Shown here in pieces: positions 33,801-45,715 of a stretch of 64,000 nt of DNA. The position numbers and the translations under genes are program-made. The stretch covers positions 33,438,398 through 33,502,397 of the forward strand of contig NC_092577.1 of the NCBI RefSeq assembly GCF_037975245.1. The letters run 5' to 3'. This DNA comes from Apostichopus japonicus (Eukaryota > Echinodermata > Holothuroidea > Aspidochirotida > Stichopodidae). Positions within the stretch are counted from its first letter, which is position 1. Every line of letters starts with the position of its first letter. The notes under the pieces were generated by a model. The model did not search any database. It was given only the letters and a program-made list of their open reading frames with translations, and had not been told where the DNA came from.

Positions 33801-36800
33801 ATATTAAAACAACAATATGCACCTTCTTGGCTGTTAAATAAAAGATAAACAGATATCGGGAATTGATTAAAACTTACCACAAGTGGACACCAGCATTGCC
33901 AAATCCAACTCCTGCGAAGACACTTGCCAGGTGCATCTGAGATCTGGCTTCAAGGTCTTCCGGGTCATAAACAGCTCTTAGAAGGAAAAAAAAATTCTTA
34001 GAAGGTTCTTCCTTATCCCCTTCCCTTAATCCTCTCTTTGTCCCTCCACTGTTTATCTCCTACCTCTCCTCTTCCCCTGCTGGTTTCTTTCTTTCTTCTC
34101 TCCATCCCTTGTCTACTAATCCCCTTACATCTATCTCTTTGTGTTCACCCTGCTCATTAACCTGTCTGTATTCTGTGCATGTTTTTGTCCCTTCTGTTAC
34201 TTGTCATTTAGCCTTTGAAGAAGATCCTGCTAGGATCGAAACGTCAGGCCAACTTACTTTTACACAAGGTTCAGTACACTATAAAACAACCTTTTCAGTC
34301 ATTATAAAGGATAAAATTACACTATGCAATTAATTTGGTCCAGAGTTATATCAATAGAGGTGTGAGCTACCTGTTATAGGTAACACTCAACATGAGAGCA
34401 AGCATACCCACACACAAACAGCAACTTCATTAGCCTTTAACACAGCGGGCTTGGTACCTACACGTACACATCGTTCAGCAATCGTACTTGTATGCTTAGC
34501 TATAGCAATAGAGGTGTGAGCTTCCTGTTATGGGTAACACTCAAAACGAGAGCAAGCATATCCACGCACAAACAGCCACTTCATTAGCCTTTAGCACAGT
34601 GGGCTTGGAGCCTACTTGTACACATCGTTCAGCTATCGTATTTGTATGCAAAACTACTCGCACTGGGACTTTAAGTACTCAGCTCTAACTGGGTATGATA
34701 TACCCATCCCGACCTACCTGACCTACCTATACACTATACTGCTGCTAGCATAGCTTGGACTTACAAAAGAGATATATAATTTGCTTGCTTCACCTTAACG
34801 GCAATCCACTTTGTGTGGAAAGAAATTAACAAATAAATTAATTAATATTTCCAGCTATGCATCATTGGTGTATTTCATTTATATCTTGTAAAATTCTCTT
34901 AAAATTGACAAATACTTAACTTTATTAAGAATTTTTTTTTTTTACCTTTTGAAGTACTTTTTCAACATTCTAAGAGCATGAGTGGACCAAATATCACTGA
35001 TGGGGTTGCTTCCTTGGTAAGCTGGCCTGTTGATGGGGTTCTGAGGACGGGGTGTTCTCTGATGATAAGGGATGGCCGTGTAGGACTCCAAAGCATGACT
35101 GAATGAAACAAAAACTATTAAAGCATGAGGTATATACTTTTTTTCAAATCTGAAGATTTGTCTTTGAAATCAATATTGCAAATGTGCAAACCAAGACACC
35201 GTCCTATTCAGTTACAAATGTATCTGCAGACGATTTCTGGTCGTAAGTTTAAAATATATATCTGGAGATGTATCTAGATAGATATAGTCAAATTTGGCTG
35301 TTCCAAGCTACAAATCTTTTAAATATCAATGCAGAAAATATTCTGTCCCATATCTAAATGTCATGTTTTCTGTAGGCCCCTAGCTAAAATCCCCTCCCCT
35401 TCTCCAATGTTGGACTAAAGAAACATCTTTAGGTTTTCAAAATTGAAATGTAGACTCACCATAAAACGTCAAAGCCACTGTAGGCTGCCACTTGTGTAGG
35501 CATGTGCACAGTGTGGAGAGGATCAACAATTCCCAGTAATGGACGCAGGGATCTATGAGCTATCCCTAAAAACATTGGAAGAAGTATTCCATTAAAGATA
35601 GTAAGCATTTCTTGGACTGGGGGGCAGGGGGGGGGACACTGTTCAATGATATGACTAGCTAATGCAAAAAGTCACCTTTGTTCTGTAGGGAAATGTACCC
35701 TATAGTCTGCCTTTGAAAAGATCCTGCTGGGATCTAAATGGTAAATCATTATTCATTTTCTAACTTACTTCACTAGCATAACTGTTATTATAAATAAAAA
35801 TAGATGTAATTACCTATGAATACACAAAGAAATAATTCCAAATGGATAAACATGAATAAAAAATTGTCACCTTTTTATCACAGTATGGCATAATATTCAG
35901 GAATATATCCATTGGAGAGTACAGTTCCATGAACAAAAGAACACAGTTCCTTTGCATTAATATGTTAATTATATAAAACTTGTTAATAAGAAAGAAGGCT
36001 CATAGGTTTTAGCACATCCGCTATCAAAGAAATAGATTTTCTCTAGGTTTTTGTGCTTAGGTTTATCAAAATTGAATTAGACAGTTACGGTCCCACGAAA
36101 CACTAGGCTGTCACGTGACAGGATGACATTTACGGAAACAGACCACACTGTAATATTATAAAGGAAGATTAATATTAAATTTGTACTGATATATTTAGGA
36201 TAGAACTGAGATTAAGAAAAAATTACCTGTCTTAGCTTTCAATGGTGTGTAGTCAAAAATGGCGACACCTGTGGTTTCACTACCAGTACCAGCAGTTGTT
36301 GGGACTGTCGTAAGAGAGAGGAAAGTTTGATGGTACACATCAGGCACATTACAAAGGGAGGTAGCTTAACATAAAAGGAGCGGGGGGTGGGGTGGGTGAG
36401 TGGGGGTGGTGGAAGGGAATGTAAGAAATCTGGGCTACAAACAGTAAGGTTTCTACGAATGAGCTAAATTGGATAAAGGCCACCTCATGCACCGTCAATC
36501 CCCCACTCACCCACACACTGCCCAACCCCTCTCCCCCCCCCCCCCCCCCAATGAAGTAGTAGAATACTCACTGGCAATGAGGGGTTTCAGCTGCTTTGTA
36601 ATTGGAAGTCCTTTTCCAATCGGCGCATTCACAAAGTCAAGGAACTCTGCTTCTGAATGACAGGCATAGAGATTAGCTGCTTTACAAGTGTCCATAACAG
36701 AGCCTCCACCAACTGCCAGAAAAGCATCAAACTGATTCTCACGAGCAAAGGAGATGGCTTCCTGGAAGCTGTTTTCAGGAGAGCAGAGAAATAAGTCCTT

Positions 36801-39673
36801 CCAGCAAGATTCTTACATGATGGTATCTTTCTTTTTAAGTCATTTTTGGGGGGGTTTATCTCATAATTCTTTTGAATTCCAAATTCTCTCTTCTGCTATG
36901 TATTCTTATGTCTCCCTCTTCATCTCATCTTCACTTAATTAACAGCCGAAATAAATCAGATACATTCAACGTGTTGCTGCGTGATAGCTCTGTAGCTCAA
37001 GATGGAAGCACATATGATGGATCAAAAGATGCTGAAAGGTCCTTGAACATTATGTTCAAATTGCTCCTGTTTTTGACCAAAAAAGGCTGGCGAACCACAA
37101 GCCACCTGGTCCTGAAATCCTGAATTTCAACCCGTATTGAGATATTTACCATCTGTTGTGACAGTAGTACAGCAACCTCCCATTCTTAATCAAAAGAGCC
37201 TCAAAAGAAATAATGATCATAATTTCTCAAGGCTCAACCTTTTACATTTTTTAGTTTGTCACAGAGCCTACAGGGAAAAAATAAGTGTTTAACACTTTGA
37301 ATAGCAATTCTCACATTTCCTTTATTTTTCCTAATTAGAAAATATTGAAAACACTATTGTTTTGTGTACAAAAAATGCAACAGATCTTTGATTTGTTGAG
37401 CACCTTGTCATATTAGCAAATTAGGATGTGATTCCGGATGAATTTATTCCCTGCACCATCAGAAGTTAAATAAATGATCAATAAAGGTATAAGCAACATA
37501 GTCAAAAGAGTCTTACCTCTCGTCAGTTGGCTCCACTCTTACTTTGTCAAAAATCTCAAAGTTGACATGATGTTTCTGTAGGGAATCCAGAACTGCCTCC
37601 ATGATAGGGAGACCACCGACCTGTACGAGGTTAAAAAAATCATTCACTTTTTACTTATGGCAACATTATTAATAGTTAATTGTTTAATTTAATATAAGCC
37701 AGAGATACATCAGCAAGATAACTTGGATAAGAAGTTACCAACCTTCTGAAAGCTTGAATTATTCTCTGCACAGGTTCATTTGGTAAATATGTTCTTATTA
37801 ACATTTTAAAATTTGTACCAAAAAATATCTTTGACTTACCGTTTTATCAGTCATAACAGCAACTTGCTTTGCACCAAGATTGATGAAATCCTGGGGTAAA
37901 AAATTCAAACAAAAAGCAAGGAATATGAGTAGCTATTGTTTTCATTTTTTTTTAAATTTATTAATTAATGAAAACAAGTATGCCTATATGAATAACATTA
38001 CTTTACTTACTCCACAAATTGTTCTCAGACATTGTTAAGGATAACACAATATGACTGAATGTCCCAGTGAGGAAAAATTCCTCGAAGGTTGTAATAAAAA
38101 CAGTATAAGAATTTTGATCAAGGTGACCATATTTGAATATCTAGTATATTTTGGGCCAATACAGCATACCTTTAACCATCTTAATATCTTACCATTCCAA
38201 CCTCTTGTGTGACTCCTGGTCCGAAACGAATATTTGAGCACGCCATCTGGAGAATGGAGAATTCTTTATGAGATATTTATGACCAAGATGTTTGTGTTTG
38301 TTTCTTCATATTGAAGAAACCCGAATCAAGGAAAGGTTGGCAGACACATGTAGTCAGTAGACAAAGTCAAAACTGAAAACAAAACTAGTTCACTTGAGAT
38401 TAATTGTGTGAGCTGTAGGCCTTGCAATTAATATGACTTTGTTATTTGTCTAGAGACAGCCTAAAATGATAACGTTTTAATGACACAAACTGACACAGAG
38501 ACATCAGAGAATGAGTGACTAGTTACCAGGTTATTTTTTATTACAATATTTATTCACAGGTGGGAAATTTGGAATTAGGGGAAATTCTCCTAGCACTGTT
38601 CCTTGTCCAACCATGTTAACTTCTTATAGAGAATTTTTTTATGCACTCAAAAGTTAACACATGGGTGGAAACAGACAATCCATGGGGTTATGTATTAGTC
38701 ATTACCAAGAATAGTATGACTAGATGAGGATTCGCGAGTTCCTGCTTGCGGGAAGATCACATATACATACATACATACATTCTGGAAGGATCTGTAAGAG
38801 GCCTTAAACTTAACTTAGGGGTTGGCCTATCAAATGCCAGGGTTAACACAGTGGGTGCCTTTTACCCGGCAAATTGTAATTGAGCACTAATGCTCTATAC
38901 ATAATAAGGCCCTGACAGAACTACTACAAATACTGTTATTGTTGGCCATTAATGCTTACCTCAAATGCATAGTCAGGAGCTTCTGATGACATTGTAGTCA
39001 TTTTGTGAAGGGCTGACGCAGATATTCCTCCACCAAAAGATTGGGAATGTGCTGGACAGCCACATCTAGTAAACAATTAGACATGAATCATTATAAAATA
39101 TGTGGTGATATCAGTCAAATACAGAGTAGGCAGGTCTGTGTTAATTTTGCCATTAAGGTCAAAGCAATTAGCCCAACGTCTACCAGATTACTAACTTGTA
39201 AACAATGGTGGCAGGTACATTGGCCTGCTATATACTATACTATTAATGGTCTACTAATATTAAATAGGCCTAGTACTTAAAGGCCAACATACTGGTACCT
39301 GCGCTTCTAACTTCAGTAGGCCAACATGCATATCATAAGTTTAACTTTAAGTTGAATTTGTTATATGCCAGGCTTATGCCTGGTTAAAAGTTAACTCCAC
39401 AAGCATCGCAAACGTTGTCTCATAGAGAATGTCCTGAGTACGGTTAGGTCTGCACCTCGAAGTTAGAAGGTCGCAGTTAGCCTAGGAATAAGTTAGGCTA
39501 GCTTCATTCATATAGGACTAGATCCGTTACTCCGTTAGGCCTAACTTTAATTACGCCTAACCAGTTCTAGGCTATGATTCGTACGAACTATTTACACGGT
39601 AACGTCAGGTAACTTACGCCGCTCTGCCAATGTCGTGCATGAGAGAAAACACTTTTCGAGCCTTTGATGACAT
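30826..39673 (-). CDS. ADHFE1: ADHFE1, hydroxyacid-oxoacid transhydrogenase (14 coding exons)
   Basis: Iron-type alcohol dehydrogenase family. The family enzyme transfers hydride from 4-hydroxybutyrate to 2-oxoglutarate, giving succinic semialdehyde and D-2-hydroxyglutarate, in mitochondria. Exons (minus): 39673-39618, 39065-38960, 38246-38193, 37890-37840, 37620-37517, 36768-36572, 36304-36227, 35565-35460, 35098-34946, 33976-33878, 33541-33463, 32470-32374, 31601-31444 and 30909-30826. All are GT-AG with phases consistent, total 1,422 nt, 473 residues; recalled human ADHFE1 is 467. Nucleotide-binding motifs GGGSVMD (144-150) and PTTAGTGSE (191-199) are intact. Metal ligands by family alignment are D248 and H252 (FDVLCHALE), H336 (CHGMSYP) and H363 (PHG). 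The N-terminus ([19 protein letters not shown]) is basic and uncharged by acid until D14, fitting a mitochondrial presequence. The C-terminus ends MRVY. No lesion was seen. Confidence 0.97.
31026..31080 (-). repeat. DR1-bearing repeat fragment in ADHFE1 intron
   Basis: Reverse-oriented fragment of the repeat at 19940-20172 in Staufen. It contains a perfect AGGTCAAAGGTCA on the minus strand (31059-31071) and the following TTTGGGGTCAAA. It lies in the last ADHFE1 intron. Confidence 0.7.
31090..31440. repeat. Tandem repeat, about 78 bp x 4, reaching an ADHFE1 donor
   Basis: The unit contains CTAAGTCATTGATTGGCTAA, CTAATTAATCGATTGATT, CTGTAGTTGGGTTATTAACT and AAGACCGGGATCG. The last partial copy (TTAACTTAGACCGGGATCGA) ends right at the donor of the exon 31601-31444 (GTACGTATC read on the minus strand from 31443). 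Confidence 0.85.
31742..31972 (-). repeat. tRNA-derived SINE, family C, copy 1
   Basis: Minus-strand copy with B box GGTTCGAGTC (plus positions 31925-31934), a shared body (GTCCATGATTATGAATT on plus) and a tail of CATA/GTAT repeats at 31744-31759. It is the same family as 33205-33455 but in opposite orientation, in the ADHFE1 intron between exons 31601 and 32374. Confidence 0.85.
33149..33492. repeat. 37-bp direct repeats of an exon end flanking a SINE
   Basis: 33149-33185 and 33456-33492 are identical except at one base. The right copy contains the last 30 bases of the ADHFE1 exon 33541-33463 plus its donor. The left copy is a decoy that carries the same exon end and donor (GTAAGTA) further into the intron. 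Between them lies SINE family C. The length is long for a classical SINE target-site duplication. Confidence 0.85.
33205..33455 (+). repeat. tRNA-derived SINE, family C, copy 2
   Basis: A box TAGCTCAGTGG (33217-33227) and degenerate B box GAGTTTGAGTC (33262-33272), then a body with ATCATGGACGTTAAAACATG and CAGCTTGTGGCTTTGATAAG, and a (CATA)n tail that ends at the exon donor. Copy 1 (31742-31972) is inverted relative to it. A truncated 3' copy is at 38728-38780. Confidence 0.88.
33985..34270 (+). repeat. Dispersed repeat family A, plus-strand copy
   Basis: Pyrimidine-rich body (CTCCACTGTTTATCTCCTAC, CTGTTACTTGTCATTTAGCC) followed by GAAGAAGATCCTGCTAGGAT and CGAAACGTCAGGCC, ending TTACTTTTACACA. 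It lies in an ADHFE1 intron, immediately beyond the acceptor of exon 33976-33878 (the acceptor's pyrimidine tract is at 33981-33993). Confidence 0.85.
34345..34660. repeat. Direct duplication, about 156 bp x 2
   Basis: TATCAATAGAGGTGTGAGCT (34349) and TAGCAATAGAGGTGTGAGCT (34505) start two copies sharing GTAACACTCAA, GAGAGCAAGCATA, TCATTAGCCTTTA and CACATCGTTCAGC. It is intronic in ADHFE1, with moderate divergence. Confidence 0.8.
35566..36226 (-). other. ADHFE1 intron between exons 36304-36227 and 35565-35460
   Basis: It holds a weak, degraded family A core at 35708-35770 (CCTTTGAAAAGATCCTGCTG) and a G run at 35620-35634. No exon was recognised. Confidence 0.45.
36769..37516 (-). other. ADHFE1 intron between exons 37620-37517 and 36768-36572
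   Basis: No recognisable element. Plus-strand open frames at 36754-37123 have no domain and are not supported. Confidence 0.45.
38247..38959 (-). other. ADHFE1 intron 2
   Basis: It contains the 3' remnant of SINE family C (38728-38780: GAGTTCCTGCTTGCGGGAAG, then ACATACATACAT). Otherwise unique. Confidence 0.55.
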
Positions 39674-42598
39674 CTTCGATCATTCACTGTAAAACTCAAT
39701 TAAGTAGTCAAATGATTTAACAGAAAAATATTGGATTTTCGAATTCACAGACACGGTTGCATAACTTCACATATTTATCGTTTGTTCTCCAGTAGATCAA
39801 AGTTACTAGGCTATGTAGCTGTTTGGCCTAAGACCTTGTTGACTTTTCCAGGGCAGTGGTAATTACGATTACGTAATATCAGATATGAAATACACACAAC
39901 TCGGATGTTCAAACTCTTTACAAAGCTACAAAATTTATGAAAGTTTAGAGCTAATATGGGTGTGAGTTTTTTAGTGATATATTTTGATTGTCAAGTTGGC
40001 ATTGAAAGTTTAGGGAGAATGATAATATTGATGAGTATTGATATGAATAGTCCAAGGGAAAAGAGAGAGACAATAGTGGTACTGTAAATGTTTTTGTATA
40101 GCTATTCCGGCAGTTTCAAGATATTCAGCTCTGGAACGCTCCTTTTTGCTAAATTAATGATGACGACACTTAATTGCTCAGTTATTCCATTGTCAGTTTA
40201 TTAATTCTAATAATAACCCAGCCAAGATAGGCAATTTGCTATATGTATCAGTAACTGTAAGCATGATAGCTCTCGGTCATAGAAATGGGATAAATATATT
40301 TCATTTTAGAGAAGCACGGATAAATGTATGAAGTAAAAGATAAACAGCGCCAACTTCAGTCTCTCCCTGCTCTACCTTTTACAGCCATGATTGTTTGTTT
40401 GTTTATTTATTTATTTGTTTATCACAATTTACAATGTGAAGGGAAGTCTCCAATAAGCCTGCAAGTAGAAGACTCCCCAAAACGGAAAAAAAACTGAAGA
40501 ATAGGAAAAGAAAAGCAAAAGTTAAGAGCAGTATCTACCATATGAAATAATTTAAATTATGCATAATGAAAGCAATATATGCAATGAAATAGTATATGCA
40601 AATTATATGATAATTGTAAATTATATAATTGTATGCAAATTGTATGCAGATTATATTATTGTATGTAATTTGTTCCAAATTGCAGCCATGATGAATGATA
40701 TTGGGGAGGGGTGGTGGGGGGGGGGGTTGGCTCATGGTTTTAATATTGACCTGTCTTTTAGTCATGTGAAAGTGTCATAAGAGTACAGCACCCAGCAAAA
40801 TTCATATCAGGTACAACTATATTCAAATGCTGTCAAATATTCGTTACAATATATAATTAAGGAAACATAATTGTGTGCAGTTAGGCCTAATTATAGACCA
40901 AAATTATCTTTTAAACATTCCTCATAATGCACCACTTGACATCTTAATTTTAACCTCTTTCCTAAGGGGGGGGGGGGCGGGGGTATCCTAACTCCCGGAT
41001 CCGCATCTGGATAAATGTCTCTAATTGAAGTTTTAAAATGAGTGACCATTATTCGAATTTATAGCATATTTGTTAGGCAATATTGCTGACCATTAAAAAA
41101 AATGTGTGACTACAATGATTAAAATTATTGCATATTAAACAACGATTGGAGGAAAAAAAAAGTGAAATTCAAATTTCGGATTAATAACATTATATATTAA
41201 TCATAAAAAACAAATAGAATTTTAGTCTTTTAGAATAGTTGGGCAAATTTACCATAATCAAACTCTTCGGAAAAACACATCAAGTTAGCATTTTTTTATG
41301 ATACTTAATACAAGTAACATAAAAGTAGGCCTAATGACTTTTAATGAAGGCATTATATGCAGTGCCGCATAACGTATGCTTGTGCGTTTCTCTTCCTTAC
41401 AAGTATATCTATATATAAGTTTATTAAAATGCTTATGTATAAGTGCTTCTTTGTTTCTCTAGTTTAAATGAATCTATTTTATTGCTGTTATTTCTATGTG
41501 GGTTTCACGTGAGGGGTATAAGGAGCTAAAACGTACCCACTTACTCCAGCCAATTCAATCCCCCTTCCCATGGGGACATACAGGCTCGCTGTTAACTTAT
41601 TTCGGTTTTCATCTATATTCACTGTGACGAACACTTGGATCTTACGCGCATGGTATAGTCACCTTGTTTGATCCATTTATTTATTTTTTTGCCATCGATT
41701 GAAAAAAGTTAAGGTCTGTATTATTATTGTTAAGGCTTGGATAGAATGCATGTCTCGCATCTTTAGAACGTTCAAAGATTCTAAACATGCTAATCTAAGC
41801 TTTTCGAAAGAAGTACTTTTGTACCAAAAAAAAATTGTCACATCTTAATTCACTCCTCTCCCTAATTTCCCATGAAAATATATTTGTGCGTTTCTACTTG
41901 CCTTACCGTGTGTAGTACGAAAACAGAACACCTAGTCACCGACACCCCATTGTGAATACATATTTTCGTCGAGCAGAAAAAAAAAATATATAAGATAACT
42001 GCGGTTGTTTACCCTTACAATTTAGGTCAGTAAACATCGTTATATAAATACGTAAATGATAAGCGAATGTTTCCAAAGAACGCATGCGTTAAAGTTGTTT
42101 TTCTCCATCTGCAGGTGACCTTTAATGCCCTCAGAGTATGACGTTGAACGTTAGTCTTTAATTTTGTACAGTATTTACAGAAATGTATATATTTAAGCGT
42201 TTCAAACTATTTCTTGCATCAATAATTTTATAATAAGAATATTATTGTATTTGAAAAATATGTTTATTCGATTGTTTCCCAGAATTGAGTGCTTTATGAT
42301 TTATAATCGATAATCTCATTTACGGTGTCATTGTATCTGGCAATATTGAAACATCTTTGTACTCTGTTACTTGAATCTGTCTCTGGTTGAAATTCTGTCG
42401 TCTGGCCAGCTCGACACGAGACGTAAGTTGTAAACAACACGGTGAATTCGGTACTGCGTACTTGACGGTACTTATAACAGGATCAGTGTCAGGCCTGGTA
42501 TACAATTTCTATCGTTAATGTGCAATGTTATCACTGCCCCCTTTAGTTACATTGTCTGTTGAATGTCTGAACATCTAACCAAACATCTTTACTGTCAG
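39674..42598. other. ADHFE1 5' flank
   Basis: Upstream of the ADHFE1 start. The first part (39300-39600, partly intron 1) is rich in GGCCTA motifs like the region upstream of Staufen. A T-rich patch with TTTG/TTTA repeats lies at 40392-40425, and G runs lie near 40710-40722 and 40967-40981. No gene was recognised; a divergent transcript toward 42.6 kb is possible. Confidence 0.4.
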
Positions 42599-42673
42599 GT
42601 TAAGTCACTATTATTCGAAGGAACCTACGAAACTAATTTTGATGGGGCAACAACAGCTGGATCAGTGTTCATG
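42599..42673 (+). other. Candidate non-coding 5' exon
   Basis: Flanked by a plausible acceptor (CTTTACTGTCAG) and a strong donor (ATG|GTAAGTC). The 75 bases are unique and have no family match that I recognise. It could be a 5' UTR exon of the downstream PH-domain gene at 63.6 kb, with a very long intron, or chance. Confidence 0.18.
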
Positions 42674-45584
42674 GTAAGTCAAACTGTGAAAGAGAAATAA
42701 AGTTAAATATGCAAAGCTCTTGTCCACTGTACATCATGGCATACCTTGACCGTGGTATGCCTTACCTATACTAGGCTAGATCAAGTTGGAACCTAATTTG
42801 CGGCTAGCGTAAGAACTAAGTAAACTACTGTAGCTTAGTTTTATGTATCAATCAAGAGTTACTAGGAGTTACTAGGACGACTCTGGAATATACGGTAAGT
42901 ATTCCCGACATTTTAGTAATGCAAGGATAGGTCATAGGCCTACCCGAACTTCGGAGTGAAAGTATAAAATAACTTTTCTCGTTAGGCCTTGGCCTAACTT
43001 AGGCAAGAGAAAGCTAGCCGAATACAAGTTAGGCCACAGTTATCCTAAGGTAGGCCACAATTAGCCTAAGTTAGGGCTAATGTAAGATTCTTCATAAAAA
43101 ATGTCTAGCCTAGCTGAGTTGTGAACTTGTGTGTTCATGATCACTTGAATTACAAATTTCATTGAATACTTAGGGTGTTGGGGGGGGGGGGGGTGGGGAA
43201 GTGCAGGAGTCAGTCTAATGTGCAATATGCTGAATTGGTGCCTTTGGCATCACCATACCATGTGGAAATCACAAATCATTGGTTTGAAAATGATTTTAGT
43301 TAAGGGGGGGGGTGGGGAGGAGGAGGGGGTTCTTTAGTTGAGGCAAAAGATTTAACCAAATAGGCCAATACATTCTCATTGCCAAAAGCATTCAAGATAC
43401 AAAAGCCCTGATAAATAAGTTAACTGTCATGAAAAAAATTCACATTTGAGTAGAAGTGAATGCTCTTGATGTATTCAAATTGTTCTCTGAACATTGCGCA
43501 CACATTGTGGATTGTTTTTTCATTGTTTGTATATTTGAAAATTGTTGGGTTGGTTGTCATCTCTTGTTTTTGCATGATATTGAAACTACATTGCATGAAC
43601 TATAAACTCTTGCACAAAAGATAAGTGGAGTGGGATTGCTTCGATTTTCTGTGGCATCTGAGAAGTTGGTCTGATATTGGAGGAAAACAGAAACTAGTCA
43701 CTAGGATGCAGTGGAAGTGAAGTGGTGGGTTCGTTGAGCAAGAATGGATGCAAACCATTTCATCCCTTCCTCATAATTTTGAATATTAATCCCAAAAGAG
43801 AATGTTTGGTAAATATTCAATGTTCAAGTGATAAACATGTAAACCACCGGAACCAGGCTTGTGTGTAATTTACTCACGCAACAAGTTAAAAAAAAAAACG
43901 AAGAAGAAGAAGAAGACGAAATGCAGAAGAAAACATATACAATTTAAGGATAGTTAATAAAGAAAAAAAAAACATCAGCCAGCTAGTGTAGAACTTTTCT
44001 ATTAAGTTCACTCCCAGTCTTACCTGTCTCTGTCTTAAGTAAACATGTGCACTTTCCTATCTGCCTTAACTATATGATTGGAATGTTTTAGCACTGCGCC
44101 TCCACTTTTTGGGTCCAAATCTACAATCATAGTTTACCCTTATAATCTGTCTGGAATTCTCGATTATCTGAAAATGTGAACAATTGTAGGAAATCGTCAG
44201 ATCTGGCAAACATGTTTGCAGAATACTTGGGTAAGGTTTCCCAACCTTGTATTGTTCATTGACTTTACAATATAACATGGAATGAATTTCAAACTAGTTT
44301 ACTGTAAAGCTTCCTAACTGATTGGTCCGCGCAAGCAATAGCTGTAATCCTAGTTAATGCTCTTCACCTAGTCACAAAAGATATTCAATCAGAGTGAAAT
44401 GATAAAATCAGACATGTTACAAGCTCAAAAGTTGGAACTGACAACTCTAAAAAATAATTAATAACATGTATAAAAATCGTACAAAACTAATTGGCTTCTG
44501 TCTTTATTCAGTTTAATAATATTATGCCGTTTCGTGAAGAGAGCGTGACGATATGGCCGAATGTTATGACTTCCTTCAGAACTATATCATATGGCGAACA
44601 GTAAAATCCAGCATACCCCTATAGTAACATTACCAATCTGAGAGTTTTATGTGCATGGCATACAGTAGCAAGTTTAAAAATTATTCTGACAGCTTTTATG
44701 TTTCTGTCATTTGAACAGGATATCCAATCAGATTAAAATGTGATTGAATCGTATGAAGCTGACAGAGCATAGATTCTCTCTCATTCGTTGGCTGATATAT
44801 CCAAAACAAGTTCAGATGAAAAAAATTACTCTTAGGTCACTCTAAAACGGTACTGTAAGTGTTAGTGCAATTTTACCCCCCAAAGTACATATATTCTGGG
44901 CTTAATAAGTTCACAGAATTTGAAAATACAGTAGTTGAAGAACACCCTTTTGAATGGTTTGTGTAGCGTGACGTAAGATAGCAGAAAGTCAACGCTACCT
45001 AAAGATTAAATGTGTGTGCAAACAATTCCAACATATGTATTTAACCAATTTTTACATTAATAATAATCAAGATGAAAGGAAGTAGAGTACATGCAATCAC
45101 TGCAGTGAATAATTTTAAGTGTTCAAAATTTTGTGCAGCAGGATCTGTCTCATATACAATAAGTACTATGCCTGCGTTATAGAAATTTAGAATAGCTACC
45201 TTCATCTTTGCCTGCGTTATACAACAGCTACCTTCATCTTTTGAACTTGTATTGCGACTCGACAATTTCGCATAGCATGCAGATACTGTGTAAACTCTGT
45301 ATAAACTCTGACAATATAGTATATATGGTATTAACCAGTAGCAGTGCCTTTATTGGACCAGTTTTGTAGTCAACATAATAATGAAGCTATCATAATAAAA
45401 AACTTAGATTTTGAGCCCGACTGCCCTCCTGGATGGCCAGATGTCCGGCATTAAGACGGAACAGTTCGGCAATACAATGCACTGTCCTCCATGTGGTATG
45501 AGGTCTCTCATTGGACACATGTTCTGTACACTGTGTACAATACTGTACATGTGTGAGACATTTCTCATGAAAATCTATATATCT
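42674..45584. other. Non-genic region
   Basis: No coding exon was recognised. G runs lie at 43180-43197 and 43304-43330, and an AGAAGA purine tract at 43901-43922. A 30-bp duplication (CCTGCGTTATA and AGCTACCTTCATCTTT) lies at 45171-45240. Confidence 0.4.
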
Positions 45585-45715
45585 ATCATTTAGCCTTTGA
45601 AGTAGATCCTGCTAGGATTGAAACGTCAGGCCAACTTACTTTTACACATTCTCCTACACAGGCTCTCTAGTGGATAAGCAGTTTGCTAACAGTTTTATTT
45701 TATTTTGAAAATCTA
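45585..45715 (+). repeat. Dispersed repeat family A, 3' part
   Basis: TTTAGCCTTTGAAGTAGATC then CTGCTAGGATTGAAACGTCA, TTACTTTTACACATTCTCC, CTCTAGTGGATAAGCAGTTT and GCTAACAGTTTTATTTTATT. This copy shows the full 3' end of the family. The core stem is broken by a C-to-T change (AGGATT). Confidence 0.8.
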
